From Helicobacter ailurogastricus (GTDB lineage Bacteria; Campylobacterota; Campylobacteria; Campylobacterales; Helicobacteraceae), in NCBI RefSeq assembly GCF_001282945.1, contig NZ_CDMG01000002.1, positions 391,856 to 428,051 on the forward strand: a stretch of 36,196 nt of DNA, read 5' to 3'. The notes beneath the pieces were generated by a model, which saw only the letters and a program-made list of their open reading frames with translations, was not told the origin of the DNA and did not search any database. The position numbers and the translations under genes were made by a program. Below are positions 24,663 through 33,124 of this stretch, piece after piece (the first letter of the stretch is position 1; every line of letters begins with the position of its first letter).

Positions 24663-24797
24663 ATGAGCAGCAACAGCAGCAACAGCAACAACAGCAGCAA
24701 CAGCAGGAACAGCAACAATAGCAATAACAGCAGCAGCAGCAACCGCAACAACAGCAACAATAGCAATAACAGCAATAACAGCAACAACCAAGACTAA
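24663..24797 (+). CDS. Ser/Asn-rich peptide, 44 residues, undescribed
   Basis: ATG 24663 has AAGGAG at 24651-24656, six bases upstream, and the frame runs to TAA 24797. After Met the product is almost only Ser and Asn (MSSNSSNSNNSSNSRNSNNS, then more of the same with one Arg, ending NNQD). The DNA is an irregular (A/C)AGC/AAC triplet tract. All five T bases in the tract fall at the third position of AAT codons, silent for Asn, whereas in the CAG/CAA frame the same bases give five stop codons; this favours the Ser/Asn frame as the one under selection. There is no signal peptide or hydrophobic part; the peptide is probably unfolded. I know of no such Helicobacter protein; function unknown. Confidence 0.55.
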   Translation: MSSNSSNSNNSSNSRNSNNSNNSSSSNRNNSNNSNNSNNSNNQD

Positions 24798-24812
24798 GCT
24801 GCGCTTGCCCCT

Positions 24813-24826
24813 CCCCCTTGTGGGGG
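24813..24826 (+). terminator. GC hairpin after the Ser/Asn-rich gene
   Basis: CCCCC, loop TTGT, GGGGG, extendable by a G-T and a C-G pair. No T run follows on either strand, so it may be a transcript end-protecting hairpin rather than a true terminator. From here to 24961 I see only a short CCTTA/TAAGG hairpin at 24943-24958, possibly the end of the algC transcript. Confidence 0.3.
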
Positions 24827-24961
24827 GGAAACTCCAAAAATCTTTCCACCCTTTAAAAATCTAAGACTCTGGGGCCTTGGCTTTGTGGTTGTGTCTTGCC
24901 TTTAGTGCCCGCGTAGAGCTTATCGAGAGCCAATCAAACCGCCCTTAAACCGCTAAGGTGT

Positions 24962-26344
24962 TTAAAGGCCCAATAACTCTAGAACCGCTTGTTTGTAGCC
25001 TTGTGCGCTCGCTTCATCCTTGCCCTCAAAACGGGTTACTAGCGTGGGAGTGGTGTTGCTCGCGCGCACCAGTGCAAAACCATCTTCAAAGACCACCCGC
25101 ACCCCATCGATGTCGATCAAATCCACAATGGGCGGAAAGTTGGGCGCAAGTTGCCCTTTCAGCCTTTCTTTTAGTTTTTCAACAACCATAAATTTTTCTT
25201 CTTCTTTGACAGCGATTTTTTCTTCAGGGGTTTTATAAGAGTAGGGCAAGGTTTTTAAGCTCTCTTCTAGCGCGCTGGGGGTTTGCTCTAAAAACAATTC
25301 TAAGAGACGCAAACAGGCGTAAAGCGCATCGTCATAGCCAAAATAGCGGTCGTTGAAGAATAAATGCCCGCTCATCTCAGCGGCAAAGTGGGCGTTGGTT
25401 TCTTTGAGCTTAATCTTTAAATTGCTGTGCCCCGTTTTATACATGAGCGCTTGCCCGATCTCATTAATGGCGTTATACATCACCTGTGAGCATTTGACCT
25501 CCCCAATCACCACGGGTTTAATGCCCTTTTTAGCCAAACTTCTAGCAAATAAAATCGCCAATTCATCGCCCGCATAGATGCGCCCGGAGGTGAGCAGCGC
25601 TACCCTGTCTGCGTCCCCATCAAAGGCAATGCCTATGGGGATTTTATGCGCTTGCATGTGCGCTTGCAAGTCCTTTAAATTTTTGGCCTCGCTTGGATCG
25701 GGGTGGTGGTTAGGAAAAGTCCCATCGGGGTTAGGATATAGGCTGTCAAATTTGATATTCAACGCCCTTAGCACCGGCTCTAAGCCGATCGCCCCCACGC
25801 CATTGCCAAAATCTAAAGCGATTGGATAGGGGAAGTCTTTTAAATGCAAAAAGGCGTTGATTAAATAAGCGTGGTAGGCTTCTTTGGCTTTGAGGGTGTG
25901 GGTGGGCGTGGGCTTGGGGGTGTAGGGCGCGGGGGCTTTTAAGATTTTGTCTTTGAGCTCTTGAATGGCTTGCCCGTAAAAGGGCTTTTGGTCTAGGGTG
26001 ATTTTAAAGCCGTTATACTCGGGAGGATTGTGTGAGCCCGTAATCATGATAGAGTGGGGGGTGTGGGTGTTGTCAATGGGATTGAAGGTAGCAAAGTAAG
26101 CGATGGGCGTGGGGATGAGCCCCATATCATAGACCTCTACAAAGTTTTCAAGCCCGCTTTTAAGCCACTCAAACAAAAGGGGTGAATGTGTGCGGGCATC
26201 GTAACCCAAAGCCACTTTAGGGCAGGTTTTAGCCATGAGTGCCCCCAATTCTAGCCCGATTTGGCGCACACAAGGCTCGTTTAGATTTTGATTAAAAATG
26301 CCCCTGATGTCGTATTCTCTAAAAATGCTTGGGTCTAATTGCAT
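24962..26344 (-). CDS. algC: phosphomannomutase/phosphoglucomutase
   Basis: Interconverts hexose 6- and 1-phosphates for sugar nucleotides used in LPS O-chains. The 460-residue protein has the four-domain mutase landmarks: SIFREYDIRG at the start, the phosphoserine loop TGSHNPPEYNGFK near residue 105, the metal loop IAFDGDADRV near 240, the sugar loop AEMSGHLFFNDRYFGYDDAL and the phosphate loop VRASNTTPTLVTRFEG. ATG 26344 is chosen over ATG 26350 because AAAGGA is then properly spaced. It lies nine bases after the cfa stop, so the two are co-transcribed. Confidence 0.92.
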   Translation of the reverse strand: MQLDPSIFREYDIRGIFNQNLNEPCVRQIGLELGALMAKTCPKVALGYDARTHSPLLFEWLKSGLENFVEVYDMGLIPTPIAYFATFNPIDNTHTPHSIMITGSHNPPEYNGFKITLDQKPFYGQAIQELKDKILKAPAPYTPKPTPTHTLKAKEAYHAYLINAFLHLKDFPYPIALDFGNGVGAIGLEPVLRALNIKFDSLYPNPDGTFPNHHPDPSEAKNLKDLQAHMQAHKIPIGIAFDGDADRVALLTSGRIYAGDELAILFARSLAKKGIKPVVIGEVKCSQVMYNAINEIGQALMYKTGHSNLKIKLKETNAHFAAEMSGHLFFNDRYFGYDDALYACLRLLELFLEQTPSALEESLKTLPYSYKTPEEKIAVKEEEKFMVVEKLKERLKGQLAPNFPPIVDLIDIDGVRVVFEDGFALVRASNTTPTLVTRFEGKDEASAQGYKQAVLELLGL

Positions 26345-26353
26345 CGCCATCCT

Positions 26354-27520
26354 TTATTGATAAATGTAAGCGTTGGTCAGCGGGATTGTGTTATCTACGC
26401 TATTGGTCAAGAGCAACTGGTAAAGATCGACACTGCCAACTCTAAAGGCGGAGGCGCAGCTGTTTAAGTAGAGCGACCACATGCGCACGAAACGGGCATC
26501 ATACATTTTAGAGATTTGCTCTTGTTTTTCGCAAAAGTTTTGGTGCCAAAGGTCTAGGGTTTTGGCATAGTGCAGGCGCAAGCTCTCGGCCAACACTAGG
26601 TGAAAATCGCTCTCGCTGGCAATGGAGATCACCTCCCGCAAAGAGGGCAAATACCCGCCGGGGAAAATGTATTTATCGATCCAAGCGTTGGTCGTGCCCT
26701 CAAAGCAACACAAAATCGAGTGCAATAAAAACATCCCCCCTACTTTTAAAACTTCTTTGACTTTCTTAAAGTAAAAGGGCAAGTTCGCCTTGCCGACATG
26801 CTCAAACATCCCCACGCTCACAACCTTATCAAAGCGATAATGCATGCCGTCTAAATCTTGGTAATTTAAAAGCCTGATGCTAACCCGATCGGCTAGGCCC
26901 AAATCCTTCACCTTTTGGCTCGCTTGCTTAAACTGCTCTTCAGAGATGGTGATTCCCATCACTTCTACATTGTATTCTTGTGCCGCTCTAATGGAGAGAT
27001 AGCCCCAACCACAGCCGATGTCTAAAAGTTTTTCGCCCTGTTTGAGGTCTAACTTTTTTAAGGTGTGATCGAGTTTTTGCAACTGCGCTTGGTGCAAAGT
27101 GTCGCTTTCTTTCTTAAAGTAGGCGCAAGAGTAACTAAGGGTTTCATCCAGCCACAGGGAGTAAAAGTCATTGCCTAGATCGTAGTGGCTTTTAATGTTT
27201 GACTTTTCTTTATCTGCGGGTTGGATGGGTGTGGCGTTGTCGTGTTTGTGTAAATGCTCGTAGTTGGTCTGCAAATACAGCACCCGCATCACCGCGTCCA
27301 TCGAGCCCTCAATGTCGATCAGCCCGTCCATGTAGGCTTCGGCAATGGTTAAGGACATGTCTTTTTTAATGTCGCTCATCTTTAGGGGGCGGTTGATTTT
27401 TAGAGTAAATTGGGGGGTTTTCGTGCCATTTTGATAAACATCTTTGTCCCAAAAGACCACACGGTAATCCCCATTTTTCCATTTTTTAAACATCGATTTT
27501 AAAAACATTTTAGTGAGCAT
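26354..27520 (-). CDS. cfa: cyclopropane-fatty-acyl-phospholipid synthase
   Basis: Adds a methylene bridge from S-adenosylmethionine to unsaturated acyl chains of membrane lipids, raising acid tolerance in H. pylori. The 388-residue protein has the small N-terminal lipid-binding domain (WKNGDYRVVFWDKDV, AEAYMDGLIDIEGSMD) and the methyltransferase core: SYSCAYFKKESDTLHQAQ, SAM motif LLDIGCGWGYLSIRAA, VMGITISEEQ, SVGMFEHVGKANL, and YIFPGGYLPSL. The frame opens at 27589, but that ATG overlaps the -10 box; ATG 27520 has AAAGG upstream and matches the H. pylori length and start (ML.KMF.K.F..WKNGDYR). Confidence 0.93.
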   Translation of the reverse strand: MLTKMFLKSMFKKWKNGDYRVVFWDKDVYQNGTKTPQFTLKINRPLKMSDIKKDMSLTIAEAYMDGLIDIEGSMDAVMRVLYLQTNYEHLHKHDNATPIQPADKEKSNIKSHYDLGNDFYSLWLDETLSYSCAYFKKESDTLHQAQLQKLDHTLKKLDLKQGEKLLDIGCGWGYLSIRAAQEYNVEVMGITISEEQFKQASQKVKDLGLADRVSIRLLNYQDLDGMHYRFDKVVSVGMFEHVGKANLPFYFKKVKEVLKVGGMFLLHSILCCFEGTTNAWIDKYIFPGGYLPSLREVISIASESDFHLVLAESLRLHYAKTLDLWHQNFCEKQEQISKMYDARFVRMWSLYLNSCASAFRVGSVDLYQLLLTNSVDNTIPLTNAYIYQ

Positions 27521-27587
27521 GCCAACGACCTTTATCAATACATTGAACGAGTGTATGTCCGTGTGCGCCAAAGCACATAAAGTCCCC

Positions 27588-27593
27588 ATTCTA
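27588..27593 (-). promoter_or_regulatory. -10 promoter of cfa-algC
   Basis: Minus-strand TAGAAT; gives a leader of about 60 bases to ATG 27520. Confidence 0.4.
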
Positions 27594-27642
27594 AACTAAT
27601 TTTATTTAAAAATCCTTATTGCGCTTGATCGAGGTTAAAAGT

Positions 27643-27673
27643 TTGCATTAACCATTTTTAGGCTAAAATGCAA
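27643..27673 (+). promoter_or_regulatory. napA promoter with inverted repeat
   Basis: The -10 box TAAAAT is at 27664-27669. TTGCATT (27643-27649) and AATGCAA (27667-27673) form a perfect seven-base inverted repeat 17 bases apart, covering the -35 area and -10. This is a plausible operator; H. pylori napA is iron and Fur responsive, but I do not see a clean Fur consensus. Confidence 0.4.
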
Positions 27674-27714
27674 GCCGTTTGTTCTGACAAGCAAAAAAAT
27701 ATTAAAGGAAACCT

Positions 27715-28155
27715 ATGAAAACAAAGACACTCGATCTGTTAAGACAGTTGCAAGCCGACAGCATTGTTTTATTCATGAAATTGCACAACTTCCATTGGAA
27801 CATTAAAGGGCACGACTTCCACGCTGTACATAAATTCACCCAAGCCGTTTATGAGGAGTTTGCCGACATGTTTGACGACCTAGCTGAAAGGGTGGTGCAA
27901 TTAGGCCATGTCCCTGTGGTGACGCTTGCCGAAGCCTTGAAGATCGCGCATGTCAAAGAAGAGAGCAAACACAGCTTCCATTCCAAAGAAGTTTTTGAAG
28001 CCATTTTACACGACTACGAGCATTTAGAAAAACACTTTGCCCAACTCTCTGAGCTCGCTGATGAAGCCGGCGATAAAGTCACAGTCGCCTACGCGGACGA
28101 GCAACTTGCCAAATTGCAAAAATCCGTGTGGATGTTAAAGGCTAGCCTAGCTTAA
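27715..28155 (+). CDS. napA: Dps-family iron storage protein, neutrophil-activating protein
   Basis: A ferritin-like protein forming a 12-subunit shell that oxidises and stores iron and protects DNA; in H. pylori it also activates neutrophils. 146 residues versus 144 in H. pylori, with the intersubunit ferroxidase ligands visible: His27 and His39 ([16 protein letters not shown]), Asp54 and Glu58 (DMFDDLAE). The C-terminus [20 protein letters not shown] is almost that of H. pylori. Ribosome site AAAGGA is six bases before ATG. Its TAA overlaps the next ATG by one base. Confidence 0.97.
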   Translation: MKTKTLDLLRQLQADSIVLFMKLHNFHWNIKGHDFHAVHKFTQAVYEEFADMFDDLAERVVQLGHVPVVTLAEALKIAHVKEESKHSFHSKEVFEAILHDYEHLEKHFAQLSELADEAGDKVTVAYADEQLAKLQKSVWMLKASLA

Positions 28156-28433
28156 TGCTACGGGATTTAGAGGTTTTGGAGGGCGACCCCCTTGAGAAGT
28201 GGGGGGAGATCTTATTGCATGCTAGTCCCAAGCGCTCTTTTGAGGAATTGGAGCGGTTTTTGGAGTGGCAGGCTTTAAGCATGCTTTTCTTCGAGGAAGC
28301 GGGTTTGGAGGATAAATTCGAAGCCTTGTTAGAGCAGTTGCGCTTTGATCCCGCTTTGCAAGAAAAAGTGCATGCCAAAAAGGTGGATTTAGCCATACAA
28401 TCGATGGCGCATGTCCTCAGCGGGCATGAATAG
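28155..28433 (+). CDS. HP0242-like small helical protein
   Basis: 92 residues, all helical, acidic, no membrane segment. It aligns along its length with what I remember of H. pylori HP0242 (EGDPLEKWGEILLHASPKRS, AIQSMAHVLSGHE at the end) and sits, as there, right behind napA. HP0242 is known structurally as a tightly entangled (pseudo-knotted) homodimer; its cellular role is not known. The ATG overlaps the napA stop (TAATG), so it is translationally coupled and probably made with NapA. Confidence 0.85.
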   Translation: MLRDLEVLEGDPLEKWGEILLHASPKRSFEELERFLEWQALSMLFFEEAGLEDKFEALLEQLRFDPALQEKVHAKKVDLAIQSMAHVLSGHE

Positions 28434-28824
28434 GCTCTGGCTCGTGTTATTGCCCGTTGCTTTGTTGTCTAAGCCCCTTGATCGCACGCTCACGCTTAAA
28501 AAAGACGAGGTTTTTAGCGGGGAGTTGCAATTAGGCAAGTTTAAAAAGCCCTTATCCTTGCGCTGGACACTTTTTAAAGACCACGGGCTGGTCGTGCATT
28601 TAAAGTTAAACCGCTTCCCCTACCAATTCATTTTGTATAAAGATTTTCAGCGCAATACCTTTAGGGCCGACATTTTTAAAGAGGGCAACACCGCACACAA
28701 AGAGGGCACAGACATCCACGAGCACCCCTATTTTTTAGTAACCTTTAAAGATTTTGACAGCAAAAATAGCGTGGCGACTTTAAAAGTTAAAGCGTCCCAG
28801 CAACTTAAATGGATCGAGCCTTAA
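28426..28824 (+). CDS. secreted conserved hypothetical protein (HP0241 position)
   Basis: 132 residues from ATG 28426, which gives a clean signal peptide (MNRLWLVLLPVALLSKP); ATG 28411 would add five residues ahead of it. The mature part is basic and beta-rich (SLRWTLFKDHGLVVHLKLNR, FPYQFILYKDFQRNTF, HPYFLVTFKDF), suggesting a periplasmic beta-sandwich. It overlaps the HP0242-like gene by eight bases and the ispB start by one. I recognise the position, not the function. Confidence 0.75.
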   Translation: MNRLWLVLLPVALLSKPLDRTLTLKKDEVFSGELQLGKFKKPLSLRWTLFKDHGLVVHLKLNRFPYQFILYKDFQRNTFRADIFKEGNTAHKEGTDIHEHPYFLVTFKDFDSKNSVATLKVKASQQLKWIEP

Positions 28825-29714
28825 TGTTAGAGCGCATACAGGCAAAAATTGGGGCGTATTTAGAGGAAGTGGATAGCCCGCAGGTCTTGCACATGGCCAA
28901 GACTCTTGGCATGGGCAAAATGCTAAGGAGTCGTTTGATTTTAACGATTTGCCCTAGCCACCCACAACTTGTGGATTTTTGCGCCATCATTGAGATGATT
29001 CAAACGGCTTCTTTACTCCACGATGATGTGATCGACAACGCCACCACAAGGCGGGGACACTCATCGCTTAACCACACTTTTGGCAACACGAATGCCATCA
29101 TGCTAGGCGATGTCTTTTATTCTAAAGCCTTTTGCGCTTTGGCGCATTTTTCTACACCCATTGTAGAAGTGGTCGCCCAAAGCGTGGTGGCTTTATCCAG
29201 AGGAGAGATCAAAGACACCCAAATGGCCAAGGCCTTTAACCCCGACCAAGCTTTTTATACCGACATGGTCGCGGACAAAAGCGCGGCTTTGATCGTGGCA
29301 AGCAGTGGGGGGGCAGCCCTTTTAGCGGGCTTGGATTTTGACAAGTACGCCACGTTTGGGCGCAACTTTGGCATCGCTTTTCAAATTGTCGATGATTTGC
29401 TAGACATCACCCAGCCTAAGGAGGTCTTAGGCAAACCCGCCTTTAGCGACTTTAAGGAGGGTAAAAGCACTCTGCCCTATATTCTCTTGCACCAGCGCTT
29501 GAGCCCTGTGGAGCAAAGCATCTTAGAGGGGTATTTTAAAAGTCCAAAAGAGGAGGCTAAGTTGTGGTGCCAAAGCAAGTTTCAAGAACATAACATCATT
29601 CAGGCCACGCTGCAAGAGGCAAAAGCCTACACACACAAAGCCCTAGAGGCGATCAAGGGTGAAAACGCCGCCCTAGAGGCGATGGCATTAAGGGTTTTGG
29701 AAAGGCAATTTTAG
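28824..29714 (+). CDS. ispB: polyprenyl diphosphate synthase
   Basis: Condenses isopentenyl diphosphate into the long prenyl chain used for the menaquinone tail. The 296-residue protein has the first aspartate-rich motif in LLHDDVIDNATTRRG, the second in FQIVDDLLDIT and the KGKSTLPY-like region as KEGKSTLPYI. ATG 28824 overlaps the previous TAA (TAATG) and is preferred to ATG 28809. In H. pylori this gene (HP0240) also lies between HP0241 and hemA. Chain length cannot be told precisely; small residues before the first motif (MIQTASLL) fit a long-chain synthase. Confidence 0.9.
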   Translation: MLERIQAKIGAYLEEVDSPQVLHMAKTLGMGKMLRSRLILTICPSHPQLVDFCAIIEMIQTASLLHDDVIDNATTRRGHSSLNHTFGNTNAIMLGDVFYSKAFCALAHFSTPIVEVVAQSVVALSRGEIKDTQMAKAFNPDQAFYTDMVADKSAALIVASSGGAALLAGLDFDKYATFGRNFGIAFQIVDDLLDITQPKEVLGKPAFSDFKEGKSTLPYILLHQRLSPVEQSILEGYFKSPKEEAKLWCQSKFQEHNIIQATLQEAKAYTHKALEAIKGENAALEAMALRVLERQF

Positions 29715-29724
29715 GGGCTAAAAA

Positions 29725-31023
29725 GTGGAAGTTTATAGTGTCTTAAGTTTCACGCACAAGCGCTTACCCATTGAGTTGCGCGAACAATTGGCCTTCCAAG
29801 ACACCGCCACATTTTTAAACTTCTTGCAGCATTTAAAACACCAGCACCCCAGCCTAAAAGAAATCATCGGGCTTTGCACTTGCAACCGCGTGGAGTTTTA
29901 TTGTTACGGCACGCTGGCAAGCGGCGCACTTTTAGAGGCTTTGGCCCACGCTAAAAACCTGCCCCTCGCGCTCTTGCAAGAAAAAAGTACACACTACACC
30001 CACACAGAGGCGATTTACCACAGCTTTAGCGTGGTGAGCAGTTTAGACAGCTTGGTCGTGGGCGAAACCCAAATCACGGGGCAGTTTAAAGAGGCGTATA
30101 AAATGTGCCTAGAGGCCAAACTTTGTGGCAAGCATTTAAGTCGTTTGGCACATTTTGCCTTTAAATGTGCGGGGCGCGTGCGTAGCGTTACGGCCATCTC
30201 GTCGCAAGTCGTGTCCATCGCGTCTATGGCGGTCAAGCAGGCTTTAGAAGTGCTAGAGAGCGAGGATTTGCCTAAAAAAGCCCTCGTGGTGGGCGTGGGG
30301 CAAATGGGGCAACTTGTGTGTAAGCACCTTTTGGCTAAGGGCTTTTCTGTGCTCTTGTGTAACCGCCATTTAGACAACGCCAAAACCTTTGCAGACTCGC
30401 TAAACGAGCCCAATATCCAAATTGATGGCCTAGAAAATTTAAAAGCGCACATCAACGCCTACCCCTTTTGCTTTAGCGCCACACACTCCCCCACTCCCCT
30501 AATCACCCCCGATATGCTAGAGCCCACGCCCTTTAGGCGTTTTTGGTTTGATTTAGCCGTGCCGCGGGATATACAAGACCCTAAAGACCCTAGCGTTTGG
30601 CTTTACAGCGTGGATGATTTAAAAGGGGTCGTTGCCGACAACTTAGAAAAACGCCAAAAGGACACGGCTAAGGCGCACGCCCTCATCGCTGAAGACACGG
30701 CGCAGTTTTTGGCATGGTTGCAGACCTTAGAGCTTGACCCGCTCATCAAGGGGCTTAGAGACTTAGCCAAACAAGCCGCCCTAAAAGAATTGCACAAGGC
30801 GATCAAAAAGGGCTATATCCCCCCCGAGTTGCAAGACAATGTGGCTAAAATTTTACACAACGCTTTCAACACTTTTTTGCACCAACCCACCGCCGTTTTA
30901 AAGAAAAACGCCCACAAAGAGGAGGGCGACATGCTCGGTGAGTCTTTAAAAACTCTCTTTAGCTTAGGGGGTGATTTGTTTTTTTTAAACGCCTACCGCT
31001 GCGAACACACGAAAGGACTTTGA
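29725..31023 (+). CDS. hemA: glutamyl-tRNA reductase
   Basis: Reduces glutamyl-tRNA to glutamate-1-semialdehyde with NADPH, the first committed step of haem synthesis. The 432-residue protein has the catalytic Cys in [29 protein letters not shown], the NADPH-binding [17 protein letters not shown] and the helical dimerisation tail. The start is GTG 29725 with AGGGG eight bases upstream. The TGA overlaps the proS ATG (TGATG). Confidence 0.95.
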   Translation: MEVYSVLSFTHKRLPIELREQLAFQDTATFLNFLQHLKHQHPSLKEIIGLCTCNRVEFYCYGTLASGALLEALAHAKNLPLALLQEKSTHYTHTEAIYHSFSVVSSLDSLVVGETQITGQFKEAYKMCLEAKLCGKHLSRLAHFAFKCAGRVRSVTAISSQVVSIASMAVKQALEVLESEDLPKKALVVGVGQMGQLVCKHLLAKGFSVLLCNRHLDNAKTFADSLNEPNIQIDGLENLKAHINAYPFCFSATHSPTPLITPDMLEPTPFRRFWFDLAVPRDIQDPKDPSVWLYSVDDLKGVVADNLEKRQKDTAKAHALIAEDTAQFLAWLQTLELDPLIKGLRDLAKQAALKELHKAIKKGYIPPELQDNVAKILHNAFNTFLHQPTAVLKKNAHKEEGDMLGESLKTLFSLGGDLFFLNAYRCEHTKGL

Positions 31024-32747
31024 TGCGCTATTCTCATCTCTTTGCCCCCACTTTAAAAGAACCCCCCAAGGACGCGGTGCTTAAGAGCCATAAATATTTG
31101 GTGCAAGCTGGCTTTATCCAACAAATAGGCAGTGGGGTTTATAGCTTCTTGCCTTTGGGACAAAGGGTGCTTAAAAAAATCATAGACACCATCGATGCCG
31201 TGATGCAAGCACATGGGGCACAAAGTTGCTTGTTTAATTTTGTAACCCCCGCTGCTTTGTGGCAAGAGAGCGGACGGCTTGAGAAATACGGCAAAGAGCT
31301 TTTGGTTTTTAAAGATCGCAAAGAGAACGATTTTGTACTGGGCCCCACGCACGAGGAAGTGGCGACTCAAATCGCCAAAGCCCACATCAAAAGCTATAAA
31401 CAACTCCCCCTAAACCTCTACCAAATCCACACCAAATTTAGAGACGAAATCCGCCCCCGCTTTGGGCTCATGCGTGCTAGAGAGTTTATCATGAAAGATG
31501 CTTACAGCTTTCACACCGATCTTACGGATTTGGATAGAGAATTTGCCAACATGCAAGAAGCCTACAACGAGATTTTTGAGCGGCTGGGGCTTAAAGTGCG
31601 CTCAGTGGAGGCAGACAGCGGAGCCATAGGTGGGAGCAAGAGTAAAGAATTTGTACTGCTATCTCCTAGTGGGGAGGACACTTTAGTCGCCTGCTCTAAT
31701 TGTGCCTATGTGGCTAATGTGGAGGTCGCTAAAAGGGCAAAACGCGAAGAACCGCTAAATGTCCCCCAAGCCGCCTTTGCTAAATTCCCCACCCCCAACA
31801 CGCCGACCATCGAAGCCGTGAGCGCGTATTTAAAGGTCGATCCCTTTTTTATCCTAAAGGCTGTGGTGAAAAAAGTCCTTTTAGAAAACAACGAAAGCCA
31901 AACCGCCATTTTCTTTGTCCGGGGGGATGATAGCCTAGAGGAGACCAAAGCCCTAAACGCCTGTAAAGCCCTGGTCCCCGCCTTGAGCCTAGAAGACATG
32001 GAAAGCGCGGCGTTAAAAAAATGTGGGCTTTTTGCCGGCTACATCGGCCCGTATGGGCTAAAACACCTTCTGCCCAATGCCCTAGTTTTCTTTGATACGG
32101 ATTTACAAGAAGCCGATAGCCTCATTTGTGGGGCAAATGAGGAGGGGGCGCACTTTGTGGGGGTGGATTTGTCTAGCTTTGAGGGGCTCAATTACCAAGA
32201 CATCGCCACGGCCCAAGATGGGCAAATTTGCGCCCTGTGTGGGGGGGTGTTAGAGCACCACAAGAGCATAGAAGTGGGGCATATTTTTAAGCTCGGCTCT
32301 AAATACTCACAGAGTCTAGGCGCGCAGTTTTTAGACCAAGAGGGGCGCGCGTGTTGTTTTGAAATGGGTTGTTATGGCATCGGGGTGAGTCGCCTACTTG
32401 CCGCCATTTTGGAGCAAAACAGCGATGAAAAGGGTTGTGTGTGGAGCGAAGCAGTGGCCCCCTTTAAAGTTGTCATCATCAACGCCAACACCAAAGACCC
32501 TAAGCTCAATGCCTTAAGCGAAACCCTTTACACCGCGCTTTTAAACGCAAAGGTTGAAGCCTTGTTAGACGACCGCGCAGAGCGCTTTGGGGCAAAAATG
32601 GCGGATTTTGAGCTGATCGGGTGCTCTTATGCGCTCATTGTGGGCAACAAGGCTAAAGAGGGGGTGTTTGAGCTCATCAAAAGGCATGGCCTAGAGAAAA
32701 AAGAATTTAGCAGACAAGAAGTGTTAGACTTCTTGCAAGGCGCTTAA
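31023..32747 (+). CDS. proS: prolyl-tRNA synthetase
   Basis: Charges tRNA-Pro. The 574-residue bacterial-type class II enzyme has motif 1 in [27 protein letters not shown], motif 2 [20 protein letters not shown], an inserted editing domain between motifs 2 and 3 (about residues 230-390, with VVKKVLLE and [13 protein letters not shown]), motif 3 in [19 protein letters not shown], and the anticodon-binding domain ([10 protein letters not shown]). ATG 31023 overlaps the hemA stop; the TTG three bases before is dismissed. Position as in H. pylori. Confidence 0.97.
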   Translation: MRYSHLFAPTLKEPPKDAVLKSHKYLVQAGFIQQIGSGVYSFLPLGQRVLKKIIDTIDAVMQAHGAQSCLFNFVTPAALWQESGRLEKYGKELLVFKDRKENDFVLGPTHEEVATQIAKAHIKSYKQLPLNLYQIHTKFRDEIRPRFGLMRAREFIMKDAYSFHTDLTDLDREFANMQEAYNEIFERLGLKVRSVEADSGAIGGSKSKEFVLLSPSGEDTLVACSNCAYVANVEVAKRAKREEPLNVPQAAFAKFPTPNTPTIEAVSAYLKVDPFFILKAVVKKVLLENNESQTAIFFVRGDDSLEETKALNACKALVPALSLEDMESAALKKCGLFAGYIGPYGLKHLLPNALVFFDTDLQEADSLICGANEEGAHFVGVDLSSFEGLNYQDIATAQDGQICALCGGVLEHHKSIEVGHIFKLGSKYSQSLGAQFLDQEGRACCFEMGCYGIGVSRLLAAILEQNSDEKGCVWSEAVAPFKVVIINANTKDPKLNALSETLYTALLNAKVEALLDDRAERFGAKMADFELIGCSYALIVGNKAKEGVFELIKRHGLEKKEFSRQEVLDFLQGA

Positions 32748-33124
32748 TGCCCATTCTTGTGCTCTTAGGGCTTGGTTACTTGGCCTTTGAGATTTATTTA
32801 GTGGTGCAGGTTGTGGCGAGTTTTGGAGTGTTTGCTTTCTTGTTTGAGGTGGCCGCCAGCGCACTTTTAGGCGGCGTGATGCTTTTTAAAAGCCCCTTTC
32901 AAAATTTAACCCAGCTTATGCAAGAGCGCTTAAACCCCATCTCTTGGGCTGAGGGGGTTTTTTTGCGTTCTGTGGGCGGGGTGTTGTTGCTTTTGCCCGG
33001 GGTGTTGTGCGACATTTTTGGTTTGCTCTTGCTCTTGATCGCCAGCGTGCGTAAAAAAGACCCGCCCAACAGCCCAGACATGCCAGACATAATCGATGTT
33101 GAAGTGAGTGATAAGAAAAAATGA
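32747..33124 (+). CDS. fxsA: FxsA-family membrane protein
   Basis: 125 residues. Four hydrophobic segments: LVLLGLGYLAFEIYLVVQVV, GVFAFLFEVAASALLGGVML, and two in FLRSVGGVLLLLPGVLCDIF and LLLLLIASV, with the FxsA-type LLLLPGxxxDxxGxLLL signature and a charged acidic/basic tail (DMPDIIDVEVSDKKK). E. coli FxsA when overproduced relieves exclusion of phage T7 by the F plasmid; its normal role is unknown. Coupled at both ends: TAATG with proS and ATGA with hemC. Confidence 0.82.
   Translation: MPILVLLGLGYLAFEIYLVVQVVASFGVFAFLFEVAASALLGGVMLFKSPFQNLTQLMQERLNPISWAEGVFLRSVGGVLLLLPGVLCDIFGLLLLLIASVRKKDPPNSPDMPDIIDVEVSDKKK

Noticed and set aside
24668-24720. Poly-Gln frame resembling the tail of Hpn-like nickel proteins
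   Set aside because: No start codon, no histidines, and repeated TAG/TAA stops; only a superficial match to the Gln-rich Hpn-like protein.
24558-24791. Minus-strand 77-residue Val/Ala/Ile-rich frame across the triplet tract
   Set aside because: It is the complement of the repeat and has no ribosome site; the silent-site pattern of T bases supports the plus-strand Ser/Asn frame instead.
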